From an uncultured Saprospiraceae bacterium (GTDB taxonomy: Bacteria > Bacteroidota > Bacteroidia > Chitinophagales > Saprospiraceae), in the NCBI GenBank assembly GCA_938041445.1, contig CALISO010000046.1:1-54598 (forward strand): 54,598 bases of DNA, given 5' to 3'. A program made the position numbers and the translations under genes. Shown piece after piece: positions 27,000 through 36,219 of the stretch. Below the pieces are notes generated by a model. The model did not search any database. It saw only the letters and a list, made by a program, of their open reading frames with translations, and was not told the origin of the DNA. How positions within the stretch are numbered: position 1 is the first letter of the stretch; every line of letters starts with the position of its first letter.

Positions 27000-28223
27000 T
27001 TAATGTTCTGACCAAACAACAGCATCGAGGTCAACGCCTTCTTTGTACATCTCCCAGATTGGGCTAAGGTCTCTCATATGATCTACACCTTTAGATACTA
27101 AGTTGACAGCTTGATCGATTTCTTCGTCAGTAGTAAACCTTCCAAGGCTAAATCTGATAGAACTGTGAGCAAGGTCATCACCAAGTCCAAGTGCAATCAA
27201 TACATAGCTAGGCTCGAGTGATGCAGATGTACATGCAGAACCAGATGATACTGCAATATTTTGGTTGAATGTCATCATCAACCCTTCACCTTCTACATGC
27301 TTGAATGAGATATTCGTCACATGAGGCATTCTGTGTTCTGTATTACCATTCACATATACCTCGTCTAAGTTGGCTTTAAATGCATTCTCTAGCTTATCTC
27401 TCAATACTGATAATCTTTCCGCATCTTGCTTCATTTCATTTTTCGCTATCTCTGCAGCCTTACCCATACCTACTATCCCAGGCACATTAAGTGTCCCTGA
27501 ACGCATACCTCTTTCGTGACCACCACCATCTAATTGTGATGTCAATTTAACTCTTGGATTTTTACGACTTACATATAAAGCTCCTACACCCTTAGGACCA
27601 TACATCTTGTGTCCTGTGAAAGCCATAATGTGAACTCCGATATCTTTAGGGTGAGTTTCAATCTTACCTACTGCTTGAGTTGCATCTGACATAAATAAGA
27701 CTCCATGTTTTGCACAAAGCTCACCGATTTCTTTCATCGGTTGAATTACTCCAGTTTCATTATTTGCCCACATGACAGATATCATAATGGTGTTTGACTT
27801 GATTGCAGCTTCTAACTTGCCTAGATCAACAATTCCGTCACCCTCTACGTCTAGATATGTCACTTCACCACCGAGCTTCTCGATTTTCTTACAAGAATCA
27901 AGAACAGCCTTATGTTCAGTCTTCAGGGTAATGATATGATTTCCCTTTCGAGAATACATTTCAAATGCACCTTTCAATCCTAGATTATCTGACTCAGTTG
28001 CTCCCGAAGTGAAGATGATCTCCTTTGAACTCACTTGCAACAAGTCTGCGACTTGTTCTCTAGCATAATCAACTGCTTCTTCTGCTTTCCAACCAAATGG
28101 ATGATTACGGCTTGCAGCATTTCCAGGTACTTGATGAAAAAATGGAAGCATTGCATCTACAACTCTTGGATCACAAGGTGTAGTAGCATTATTGTCAAGG
28201 TAGATTTGAATAGGTGTACTCAT
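27000..28223 (-). CDS. iscS: Cysteine desulfurase IscS
   Basis: A 407-residue PLP enzyme that removes sulfur from cysteine and passes it to IscU. The PLP lysine is in FTGHKMYGPKG (Lys206) and the catalytic Cys is in SSGSACTSASLEPSYV (Cys331), a long flexible loop typical of IscS. The N-terminus IYLDNNATTPCDPRVV is standard. It is first in the iscS-iscU-iscA operon. A consensus promoter and a notable palindrome lie in the leader. No iscR is present in the window. Confidence 0.97.
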   Translation of the reverse strand: MSTPIQIYLDNNATTPCDPRVVDAMLPFFHQVPGNAASRNHPFGWKAEEAVDYAREQVADLLQVSSKEIIFTSGATESDNLGLKGAFEMYSRKGNHIITLKTEHKAVLDSCKKIEKLGGEVTYLDVEGDGIVDLGKLEAAIKSNTIMISVMWANNETGVIQPMKEIGELCAKHGVLFMSDATQAVGKIETHPKDIGVHIMAFTGHKMYGPKGVGALYVSRKNPRVKLTSQLDGGGHERGMRSGTLNVPGIVGMGKAAEIAKNEMKQDAERLSVLRDKLENAFKANLDEVYVNGNTEHRMPHVTNISFKHVEGEGLMMTFNQNIAVSSGSACTSASLEPSYVLIALGLGDDLAHSSIRFSLGRFTTDEEIDQAVNLVSKGVDHMRDLSPIWEMYKEGVDLDAVVWSEH

Positions 28224-28242
28224 TATTCTATTTTGTGGAATT

Positions 28243-28268
28243 AGGATATCAGGTTATAACGATATCCT
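28243..28268. promoter_or_regulatory. Palindrome in the iscS leader, candidate operator or mRNA hairpin
   Basis: Arms AGGATATC and GATATCCT enclose AGGTTATAAC, itself containing the self-complementary GTTATAAC. It lies between the -7 element and the iscS ATG, where a repressor or a leader hairpin could act. No binding protein is identified. Confidence 0.5.
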
Positions 28269-28277
28269 TAAAAACCA

Positions 28278-28285
28278 CAAAGATA
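28278..28285 (-). promoter_or_regulatory. Promoter -7 element of the isc operon
   Basis: The minus strand reads TATCTTTG, a perfect TAnnTTTG match, about 55 bases before the iscS ATG. No convincing -33 TTG was found at the usual spacing. Confidence 0.6.
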
Positions 28286-28327
28286 GAGATAAGTTTATTT
28301 ATAAGTTGACTTTATAACAAAAGGACA

Positions 28328-29314
28328 TTGCCCAACAATTTTAACAATAAATCCAATCATAGTTGGAGCTTCGAACGAAGAGATGTAGCTTATTACATCG
28401 ATGGATTGAATGCTGACAATAGGAGTGTCATTTCTCAGTGTATTTCACTAGCTGAAAGTACCCAACTTGAGGACAAAATGATTGTAAACGACATCTTAAA
28501 AAAAGCTAGTGCATCATGGATCAAGAATCCATCAACACGCATTGGCATTACCGGCCCTCCAGGGGTAGGTAAAAGTTCGTTCATAGAATTAATGGGGACA
28601 CATATTGCTGAAGTCTCAAAGCAGAAACTAGCCGTCTTAGCGATTGACCCGTCCAGTGCTGATTCAAAAGGTGCCATACTTGGTGACCTGACAAGAATGG
28701 AAGTACTCACACAACAGAAGAATGTCTATGTAAGACCCAATGCTAATAACCAACATCTTGGTGGTCTGACTCATAATACTGCCACATCGATACTCATTTG
28801 TGAGACTGCAGGGTACAATATTACCCTACTTGAGTCTGTTGGGATAGGACAATCGGAGATCCAAATCCAATCTATGGTAGATATCGTCATCTTGTTACTA
28901 CAACCTGGATCTGGAGATAGTCTGCAGGGCATCAAAAAAGGTGTGATGGAGGTAGCAGACATTTTAGTCATCAATAAGGCTGATGGTGATACTGCTAACC
29001 TGGCACAAGAGCTTGGAAGCGAACTTAGACATCTATTTCCCAATAAGGTGGTACTGACGCATAGTAATGTTGACACAAATGCCAATCAAGTAAAAACGAT
29101 AATTGAGAAAATAGAGAGCTTCATAGTTAACAGACAAGAGCAAAGAACACTGCAACACAGAACTCTTGTCAGACAAGAGATAAAAGCAGCAATACTAGAT
29201 CATACAGCCAATACTGATTACTACCTGCAACTTACTGCGACTGAGCCCCTACTCGATTATCCTTCAGATGCATATGTCAAACTGCGTAAATCTCTTGCTA
29301 ATCAGACAATTTAA
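28328..29314 (+). CDS. meaB: Methylmalonyl-CoA mutase-associated GTPase MeaB
   Basis: A 328-residue G3E-type GTPase that gates cofactor loading and protects methylmalonyl-CoA mutase. The P-loop is GPPGVGKSS (residues 76-84), followed by AIDPSSADSKGAILGDLTRM and the base-recognition motif NKAD. The reading frame has no ATG before the conserved N-terminal helix, so the TTG at 28328, preceded by AGGA, is the likely start; an upstream in-frame TGA leaves no other choice. No mutase gene lies nearby. Confidence 0.92.
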   Translation: MPNNFNNKSNHSWSFERRDVAYYIDGLNADNRSVISQCISLAESTQLEDKMIVNDILKKASASWIKNPSTRIGITGPPGVGKSSFIELMGTHIAEVSKQKLAVLAIDPSSADSKGAILGDLTRMEVLTQQKNVYVRPNANNQHLGGLTHNTATSILICETAGYNITLLESVGIGQSEIQIQSMVDIVILLLQPGSGDSLQGIKKGVMEVADILVINKADGDTANLAQELGSELRHLFPNKVVLTHSNVDTNANQVKTIIEKIESFIVNRQEQRTLQHRTLVRQEIKAAILDHTANTDYYLQLTATEPLLDYPSDAYVKLRKSLANQTI

Positions 29315-29329
29315 TGTCACTTTTGCAGA

Positions 29330-31012
29330 ATGAAATTCTTGGGATCAGAAATTAAGTGGAGAGGGAGATATTTACACATATGCCAAATACTATTGATATG
29401 TATGTCTTTATCCTTTAGCGGATTGTGTGAAAGTGAATCAGATTACTATTCTCCACCTGTCAAGCATCCGATTAGGTTAAGTGGTACCTTTTGTGAGCTG
29501 AGGCCAAATCACTTCCATGCAGGAATAGATATCCGTAGTTCCAAGGGAGTTGTTGGTGATTCTCTTTACAGTGTTGCTGATGGAATGCTCTCTAGAGTGA
29601 GAGTCCAAAGAGGTTCCTACGGACAAGTACTATATATTGATCATGACAATGGCACAACTTCCGTATATGCACACTTAGATAAGTTTCATCCTAAGATAGA
29701 AGCACTGATAGAAAAGTATCAATATCGATATCACAGCTCAGAAATTGATATCTACCTAGACAATCTTAAGGTCAATATTGACAAAGGTGACTTCATAGGC
29801 ACTATGGGTAATACGGGTCGATCATCCGGACCACATCTACACTTCGAAATCAGAGATACTCAATCAGAAGAACCAATCAATCCATTTCTCTACGGATTCG
29901 ATGTGAAGGATGAGATTGCTCCAACTATCTTGTCAGTATGGGTGTATGCACTCGATAAACTTGGCAGAATCATCAATAAGACTCAAATCTCTACCTCAAC
30001 AGACAAAAATGGTGTTCTCAAGGGTAAGTATAGTAAGTGTAAATCAGGAAACATTGCGATAGGGATCGGAGCATACGATAAAGTATACCAATACAAGAGT
30101 AACAAAGGCATCTATGGAGCTACAGTCTATGAATCACGTGATACAATCTGCTCATACATTAATGATAGATTCAATTTCAATGAAAATAAAGGGATTAATG
30201 GTTTAATCGATTATGACCACTATAAACGAACTGGAACGAGAGTGACCAAATTATTTCAAATGCAACACCAGTCTCTTTCGCTCTTTGATCACTGTGATGT
30301 TACAAGAGGAATCATACAACTAGATAGTGTGAAGGCTAAGGCAGTGACGATTGATGTATTTGACTATGATCAAAATATCAAAAAAGTGCAATTAGACATC
30401 GAACCATGTTCTATTGTCACTTCAACAGAAAAGCGTAAAATCTCTAATGCCAAAACCTATGTAAGTGGAAATATCAAACTAAATATTGGTGCGGATGTAC
30501 TATTTGAAGATTGTAATTTTGAAGTCAATCAAGTAGGATCTACCTATCAAATTGGTAATTCATTTATACCTCTCAACAAACCTGTCCAAGTAGAAATCAA
30601 ACAAGCAGATCTTCCGACCAATGCAATCCTTGTCAAAAAAGGCACAAACAAAAGCTTCGGTGGAACAGTAATCAATGGTAAATTAATAACGACTATTTCA
30701 GAACTTGGAGATTTTGTCATACAGACAGATACTCAGCCACCTACCATCTCAACCGTACGCTACAGCTCAGACAGGTCAAAATATAGTAGTTGGAAATTTA
30801 CCATAACGGACAATTACTCTGACAAAGTCCAAGATGCCAAACTACAAATAATCAGTACCGTAGATGGTAGTTTTATCCGTTCGACATTTGATAGTAAGTC
30901 AAATTCATTAACGATAACAGATCTAAGCCGAATACCACAATCTGCACGAAAACTCTATATAACAGCTATAGACATTCATGGAAATATTAAACGCCGAGAT
31001 TACATTTTGTAA
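29330..31012 (+). CDS. M23 family metallopeptidase
   Basis: A 560-residue exported peptidase, probably cleaving peptidoglycan cross-bridges or acting as a hydrolase activator. A signal segment covers about residues 15-33. The LytM domain is near the N-terminus (about 40-190): ligands in FHAGIDIRSS and HLHFEIRD, with GNTGRSSGPHLHFE as the usual closing motif. The C-terminal 350 residues form beta-rich domains without a recognised name. It starts 15 bases after meaB, and a partial promoter-like CACTTTTG overlaps the meaB end. Confidence 0.9.
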   Translation: MKFLGSEIKWRGRYLHICQILLICMSLSFSGLCESESDYYSPPVKHPIRLSGTFCELRPNHFHAGIDIRSSKGVVGDSLYSVADGMLSRVRVQRGSYGQVLYIDHDNGTTSVYAHLDKFHPKIEALIEKYQYRYHSSEIDIYLDNLKVNIDKGDFIGTMGNTGRSSGPHLHFEIRDTQSEEPINPFLYGFDVKDEIAPTILSVWVYALDKLGRIINKTQISTSTDKNGVLKGKYSKCKSGNIAIGIGAYDKVYQYKSNKGIYGATVYESRDTICSYINDRFNFNENKGINGLIDYDHYKRTGTRVTKLFQMQHQSLSLFDHCDVTRGIIQLDSVKAKAVTIDVFDYDQNIKKVQLDIEPCSIVTSTEKRKISNAKTYVSGNIKLNIGADVLFEDCNFEVNQVGSTYQIGNSFIPLNKPVQVEIKQADLPTNAILVKKGTNKSFGGTVINGKLITTISELGDFVIQTDTQPPTISTVRYSSDRSKYSSWKFTITDNYSDKVQDAKLQIISTVDGSFIRSTFDSKSNSLTITDLSRIPQSARKLYITAIDIHGNIKRRDYIL

Positions 31013-31085
31013 CTTTTGTTTCACTTATTAATGCAATAGTTAAACAAAATGACCCGATTTGCTATTTATTAAGTAAAATAAAGTT

Positions 31086-31586
31086 ATGCTAAATATCGGT
31101 GATCAAGTTCCAAACTTCAAAGTAACAAATCAACAAGGGAAAGTTATTTCAAAAGAATCTCTACTAGGCTCAAAGTATGTCGTATTCTTCTATCCGAAAG
31201 ATGATAGTCCCGGATGTACAAAGCAAGCTTGTAGTGTAAGAGATAATAGCAGCAAAGTCATCCAACATGGATATCAAATCTTTGGAGTTAGCCCTGACAA
31301 AGAGGCTAAACATCAAAAGTTTATTGACAAGTATGAGTTAGGGTATGACCTACTTGCTGATACAGACAAGACAATGATTGAAGCATTTGGAGCCTGGGGA
31401 GAAAAGAAATTTATGGGAAGAGTGATTGTTGGGGTAAAAAGGTTTACGTATTTCATCGATGAAAGTGGTACAATTACTCATATTATCACAAAGGTAAAAA
31501 CCAAGGAACATGGTAATGAAATCTTAAGCGCGATCACTCAAGAGATTGAGACTGTTGAGCAGAATATTGCAGGAAGCTCCTACTAG
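31086..31586 (+). CDS. bcp: Peroxiredoxin, BCP/PrxQ type
   Basis: Thioredoxin-dependent peroxidase that reduces hydrogen peroxide and alkyl hydroperoxides in the cytoplasm. The 166-residue protein carries the peroxidatic Cys44 in DSPGCTKQACS with the resolving Cys49 five residues later, as in PrxQ. FYPKDDSPGCT is the family signature. It has its own leader of about 70 bases and ends at a strong hairpin. Confidence 0.95.
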   Translation: MLNIGDQVPNFKVTNQQGKVISKESLLGSKYVVFFYPKDDSPGCTKQACSVRDNSSKVIQHGYQIFGVSPDKEAKHQKFIDKYELGYDLLADTDKTMIEAFGAWGEKKFMGRVIVGVKRFTYFIDESGTITHIITKVKTKEHGNEILSAITQEIETVEQNIAGSSY

Positions 31587-31628
31587 AGAATAATTAAATA
31601 AATATCTTAGTTTTTTGAATATAAGCAC

Positions 31629-31654
31629 AAAGGCTGCTCAAATGAGCAGCCTTT
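31629..31654. terminator. Bidirectional terminator between peroxiredoxin and LOG-family genes
   Basis: Perfect 11-base stem (AAAGGCTGCTC and its complement) with loop AAAT, followed by ATTATTT on the plus strand. It can serve both convergent genes. Confidence 0.82.
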
Positions 31655-31697
31655 ATTATTTCATACATTTCTTGTTTAGAACAATTCAGTGCATTTT

Positions 31698-32405
31698 CTA
31701 TAATTCGTAGTTAGGTCGGATTGTATTCTCTTCTTTCTCATAGAAAGCATTGATAATCTTACAAACCTCCTCGCAAGTATCCACGATTGGAATTAAGTCC
31801 ATATCCTTTGCTGAGATATTACCATATCGTTCTAGCATTGTGTTGACAATCCACTCATTTAATCCGCCCCAAAAATCTGACCCAACTAATACGACAGGGA
31901 CTGGTGATATTTTGCTTGTTTGGATAAGTGTCAATACTTCAAATAATTCGTCTAGCGTACCAAATCCTCCTGGCATCACAACGAAAGCTTGAGCATACTT
32001 AACGAACATAACCTTCCTAACAAAGAAGTAATCATAGTTCATATTCTTGTCAGGATCAATCCACGGATTGTGACTTTGTTCAAATGGAAGATCTATATTT
32101 AATCCTACTGAAAGACCTCCAGCATCATAGGCACCTTTGTTACCAGCCTCCATAATTCCAGGTCCTCCTCCAGTAATAATACCAAACCCTTCTTTAACTA
32201 AGCTTGCTGCCATCTCGACTGCTAGTTCGTAGTACTTATCTCCTGGCTTTGTCCTTGCTGAACCAAATATTGAGACACAAGGTCCAAGTTTGTTCATAGT
32301 TTCAAATCCATTAACTAACTCAGCGACAACTTTAAACATTGTCCAAGAGTTCTCACCCTTAATTTTCGCCCATTGCTTTTGGGGGATATTACTTTCTTCT
32401 GGCAT
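31698..32405 (-). CDS. LOG family protein (TIGR00730-type Rossmann fold)
   Basis: A 235-residue protein with the family motifs GGGPGIMEAGNKGA and PGGFGTLDELFE. These are the phosphoribohydrolase signature of cytokinin-activating LOG enzymes, which split nucleoside 5'-monophosphates to free base and ribose 5-phosphate. In bacteria the natural substrate is usually undefined. Single gene, convergent with the peroxiredoxin gene. Confidence 0.92.
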   Translation of the reverse strand: MPEESNIPQKQWAKIKGENSWTMFKVVAELVNGFETMNKLGPCVSIFGSARTKPGDKYYELAVEMAASLVKEGFGIITGGGPGIMEAGNKGAYDAGGLSVGLNIDLPFEQSHNPWIDPDKNMNYDYFFVRKVMFVKYAQAFVVMPGGFGTLDELFEVLTLIQTSKISPVPVVLVGSDFWGGLNEWIVNTMLERYGNISAKDMDLIPIVDTCEEVCKIINAFYEKEENTIRPNYEL

Positions 32406-32574
32406 ATTTTTGCTGTTTTATTTAATCTTTAGATGTCACACTCTAGGTAAATGTCACAAAATTATTGTCTAATTTACTTGACCATTTATAGATTATCTCC
32501 TTAGTATTCTACAAAGTCAAACCGACATCCCAGCCTAGGTTCATCCTAAGCCCATTACTTTACAAATACTCTTT

Positions 32575-33849
32575 TTAGACGATGATACCTTTATATTGTT
32601 CGTATTCTTGTTTCATGTGAGAGACCAATGAATCAAAACTTGAATGCTTTTCAAACATATTTTGGAGTGAAGTACGCTGATTACTATTTGCAACAGCAAA
32701 AAGTTCAACATTATTCTTTGTGATCTTATCATCACCTAATATGACCAATCTCTCAACCACATTGCGTAATTCCCTGATGTTCCCTGTCCAATTGATTTTC
32801 TGTAATAGCTTTACTGCTGCAGAATCGATAGACTTGGTAGGGATATTATACTCAGCACACACTTGGTCTAAAAAATGATCAACTAATATCGGAATATCAG
32901 AAGCTCTTTCATTGAGTGCAGGCACCTTGACAATAATCACACTGAGTCTGTGATACAAATCTTCTCTAAAGGTTCCCTTTGCTATTTCGTGTTGTAAATC
33001 TTTATTAGTTGCAGAGAGGATTCTGACATCAACTTGGATATCCTTATTGCCTCCTACTCTTGTAATCCGATTTTCTTGAAGTGCTCTTAAGACTTTAGCT
33101 TGAGCACTAAGACTCATATCACCTATCTCATCTAAAAATAATGTTCCCTGATTTGCTTCTTCAAATTTTCCAATCCTTTGCTTGTGAGCTGATGTGAATG
33201 ACCCTTTCTCATGACCAAATAGCTCACTCTCTATTAATTCAGATGGGATAGCAGCACAATTGACTTCGACCAGTGGATTATCCGAACGATTACTTTTTTC
33301 ATGAATCCATCGTGCGACTAATTCTTTACCAGTACCATTACTACCAGTAATCAGTACTCTAGTATCTACTTCCGCAACTTTTGCAATTGTCTCATTGACA
33401 TTCTTTATTTCTGTTGATTCACCAATGATCTCTTGAATCTTCTTTTTCTTGACTTTTCGCTGAAGGACTTTCTTTTCGGTAATCAATGTTGATTTATCCA
33501 TTGCATTACGCAATGTGATGAGCAATCTATTGAGATCCGGTGGCTTAGAAATGAAGTCAAATGCCCCATTCTTTACTGCTTCAACAGCGGTATCTATCGT
33601 ACCATGCCCTGATATCATCACGACTGGTGTCTCAGGAGATAGTTCATTGATTCTTTGGAGAGCTTCCATCCCATCCATCTTTGGCATCTTGATATCTAAG
33701 ATGATAACATCGTAGTTGTTTTGCTTCAGCTTGACAATACAGTCTAGTCCATCCGCTGCTTCATCTACCTTATACTTTTCCAATTCTAGGATATCACGAA
33801 GCGTTCGTCGGATACTTTTTTCGTCGTCTACAATGAGTACATTAGCCAT
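32575..33849 (-). CDS. Sigma-54-type response regulator without the Fis HTH
   Basis: A 424-residue protein of receiver plus AAA+ ATPase. Receiver: phosphoacceptor Asp52 in LDIKMPKMDG. A Lys-rich linker (RKVKKKKIQE) follows. AAA+: Walker A GSNGTGKE (169-176), Walker B TLFLDEIGDM, and GSFTSA (216-221) in place of the canonical GAFTGA loop that contacts sigma-54. Only about 40 residues follow the ATPase domain and they do not resemble the Fis-type DNA-binding helix-turn-helix. No partner kinase is adjacent. It would have to act without direct DNA binding, or through a partner. Confidence 0.9.
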   Translation of the reverse strand: MANVLIVDDEKSIRRTLRDILELEKYKVDEAADGLDCIVKLKQNNYDVIILDIKMPKMDGMEALQRINELSPETPVVMISGHGTIDTAVEAVKNGAFDFISKPPDLNRLLITLRNAMDKSTLITEKKVLQRKVKKKKIQEIIGESTEIKNVNETIAKVAEVDTRVLITGSNGTGKELVARWIHEKSNRSDNPLVEVNCAAIPSELIESELFGHEKGSFTSAHKQRIGKFEEANQGTLFLDEIGDMSLSAQAKVLRALQENRITRVGGNKDIQVDVRILSATNKDLQHEIAKGTFREDLYHRLSVIIVKVPALNERASDIPILVDHFLDQVCAEYNIPTKSIDSAAVKLLQKINWTGNIRELRNVVERLVILGDDKITKNNVELFAVANSNQRTSLQNMFEKHSSFDSLVSHMKQEYEQYKGIIV

Positions 33850-33854
33850 GTTAT

Positions 33855-33891
33855 CAACACTTTATATTTTTCACATATATATTTAGTGTTG
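33855..33891. repeat. Inverted repeat upstream of the response regulator
   Basis: CAACACT and AGTGTTG, seven perfect bases each, spaced by 23 AT-rich bases and starting five bases before the regulator ATG. It could be an operator or an mRNA structure; chance is possible at this length. Confidence 0.35.
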
Positions 33892-34033
33892 CAAGATAAT
33901 GATTTATCTATTAAAAACAATTATAATATGTAATTGAATCGCTTATAAGAAATTTATCAGATAACACTAGATTTCTATAACAATTCGGTAATATCAGTTG
34001 TATTATTACTAGACGTTTTATCTAGAAATTACT

Positions 34034-35860
34034 ATGTATAAATCACTCAGAGACTGTATAAACGACTTAGAGTCAAATGGGATGCTATTGCGTATCTCCC
34101 AGGAAGTAGATCCAGATTTGGAAATGGCTGAGATACATCGAAGAGTTTATCACAATGGTGGACCAGCAATCTTGTTCGAGAATGTCAAAGGCAGTCCATT
34201 CCAAGCTGTATCCAATATATACGGTACAGAAGAGCGAACTGACTTTATTTTCAGAAAGACATTACCAGGAGTTAAGAAAATGGTAGAACTCAAGGTAGAT
34301 CCTATGAGGGCACTTAAGTCACCCTTGTCTTATATCAATGCTCCATTTACAGCGCTAACAGCATTACCTAAGAAAACTCTCAGGCCAGGCAGTTCGATGT
34401 ATGGGCAGACTACTATAGACCAATTGCCACTAGTCAAGTCTTGGCCGATGGATGGCGGTGCATTCGTGACATTGCCACAAGTCCTCACACTTCCACCCAA
34501 CTCGACTAATATTATGGAGTCCAACGTCGGAATGTATCGCATACAGTTGAATGGTAATGATTATAAACTCAATGAAGAAATAGGCCTACACTATCAGATT
34601 CATAGAGGTATAGGTGTCCATCATACACAGTATAACGATAGTGACGCTGAATTCAAGTGCAGTATATTTATTGGAGGACCGCCTTCACATGCATTCTGCG
34701 CAATTATGCCTCTACCTGAAGGAATGAGCGAATTGACCTTTGCTGGCCTCTTAGGAGGTAGACGATTTAGTTATTATAAAGATGATAAAGGGCACATCGT
34801 ATCTAATGATGCAGACTTCGTCATCACAGGCACTATTCAGAAAAATCGAAAAATGCCCGAGGGACCATTTGGAGATCATTTAGGTTACTATAGTCTACAA
34901 CACGACTTTCCGGTGATGAAGGTCGATAATGTCTACCATCGAAAAGATCCACTTTGGCACTTCACTGTGGTCGGAAGACCACCTCAAGAGGATAGTAGTT
35001 TTGGTTATCTCATCCACAAAATCGTTAAAGAATTAACACCAGGAGAATTCCCTGGTCTAGTCGCCATTAATGCTGTCGATGCAGCTGGTGTCCATCCCCT
35101 ATTACTGGCAATCGGTCAAGAGCGATATATGCCATTTAGAGACCAGAGACCTGAAGAGATATTAACCATAGCTAATCGGATACTAGGCTCTGGGCAAACG
35201 AGTCTCGCTAAGTTTCTTTGGATATGTGCTGAGTATGAAGGACTTGATATTTATGATTACCCTGCCTTTTTCAAGCATATGCTTGAGAGGGTTGACTGGA
35301 GATATGATCTACACTTCTATACACAAACAACAATAGACACACTTGACTATTCAGGAGATGGATGGAACTCTGGAAGTAAGGTTGTCATCGCAGCTAATAG
35401 ACCAAAGGTTACTACTCTGACTGATAAACTTCCAAATTTGACCCAGATTGAGAATGTTGCGGATGCTGCAATGATATTTGACGGAGCGGTCGGCGTAACA
35501 TATAATAAATTTTCATCATATGAAAATGCAGTTGAAGAATGTGAATCATTTGCACAAGCATGTCAATCCTTAGATTTACAAGGCATCAAGCTGATTGTAC
35601 TCTGTGATGATGCTCAATTCCTACAAGAGGAAATAAATAACTACCTGTGGGTAACCTTCACAAGGGCCAATCCAAGTCATGATCTCTATGGTGTTGGTAG
35701 CTTTACCGAATTTAAGCATTGGGGCTGTACTGGTCCATTGATTATCGATGCTCGTATCAAGCCACACCATGCTCCTGAGTTAGTTACTGATAAAAATGTT
35801 GAAGAAGTTGTAGATAGTTATATGGACCATCAAGGAAATCTTCAGACCTTTGCCGTATGA
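34034..35860 (+). CDS. UbiD family decarboxylase
   Basis: A 608-residue member of the UbiD family, which decarboxylates aromatic or alpha,beta-unsaturated acids with prenylated FMN made by UbiX. Recognisable segments are HRGIGVHHTQYNDSDAEF, GGPPSHAFCAIMPLPEG and GPFGDHLGYYS, which contributes the catalytic acidic region. Length is above the 490 of E. coli UbiD but usual for the Bacteroidota form. A role in quinone synthesis is possible but unproven, and ubiX is not in the window. It overlaps the next gene by ATGA. Confidence 0.9.
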   Translation: MYKSLRDCINDLESNGMLLRISQEVDPDLEMAEIHRRVYHNGGPAILFENVKGSPFQAVSNIYGTEERTDFIFRKTLPGVKKMVELKVDPMRALKSPLSYINAPFTALTALPKKTLRPGSSMYGQTTIDQLPLVKSWPMDGGAFVTLPQVLTLPPNSTNIMESNVGMYRIQLNGNDYKLNEEIGLHYQIHRGIGVHHTQYNDSDAEFKCSIFIGGPPSHAFCAIMPLPEGMSELTFAGLLGGRRFSYYKDDKGHIVSNDADFVITGTIQKNRKMPEGPFGDHLGYYSLQHDFPVMKVDNVYHRKDPLWHFTVVGRPPQEDSSFGYLIHKIVKELTPGEFPGLVAINAVDAAGVHPLLLAIGQERYMPFRDQRPEEILTIANRILGSGQTSLAKFLWICAEYEGLDIYDYPAFFKHMLERVDWRYDLHFYTQTTIDTLDYSGDGWNSGSKVVIAANRPKVTTLTDKLPNLTQIENVADAAMIFDGAVGVTYNKFSSYENAVEECESFAQACQSLDLQGIKLIVLCDDAQFLQEEINNYLWVTFTRANPSHDLYGVGSFTEFKHWGCTGPLIIDARIKPHHAPELVTDKNVEEVVDSYMDHQGNLQTFAV

Positions 35861-36135
35861 TAGAAATCATTGGTTATGCTGCTGCCTTATTGACGACTAT
35901 TTCTTTCTTGCCGCAGGTCATCAAGACCATTAGGACTAAGGATACCCAAGGTATCTCACTCTTTATGTACTTACTATTCGTAGCAGGTATTGTACTCTGG
36001 TTAATCTACGGTATCAGTATCTCCAATATGGTGATCATTCTAGCTAATGCATTGACTTTGGGACTATCCAGTATCGTCTTAGGCTATAAGATTGTGGATA
36101 CAATTAAGGAAAAATCGGTCAAACAACCTAAGTGA
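35857..36135 (+). CDS. SemiSWEET / PQ-loop transporter
   Basis: A 92-residue three-helix membrane protein with SFLPQVIKTIRTKDTQGIS, the PQ-loop motif of SemiSWEETs. These half-size proteins dimerise to form sugar uniporters. It overlaps the ubiD-family gene by four bases, so translation is coupled, though no functional link is obvious. Confidence 0.9.
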   Translation: MIEIIGYAAALLTTISFLPQVIKTIRTKDTQGISLFMYLLFVAGIVLWLIYGISISNMVIILANALTLGLSSIVLGYKIVDTIKEKSVKQPK

Positions 36136-36219
36136 CTCATACATCGATAGGATGATAGTTGTCCACATCCTAAAAAAATTCCTACCTTACGATGCGATAA
36201 TCATTGATCAAAATTAGCT

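Noticed and set aside
32531-32558. Terminator after the response regulator
   Set aside because: The stem near CCTAGG has two wobble pairs and no T run, so it is too weak to call.
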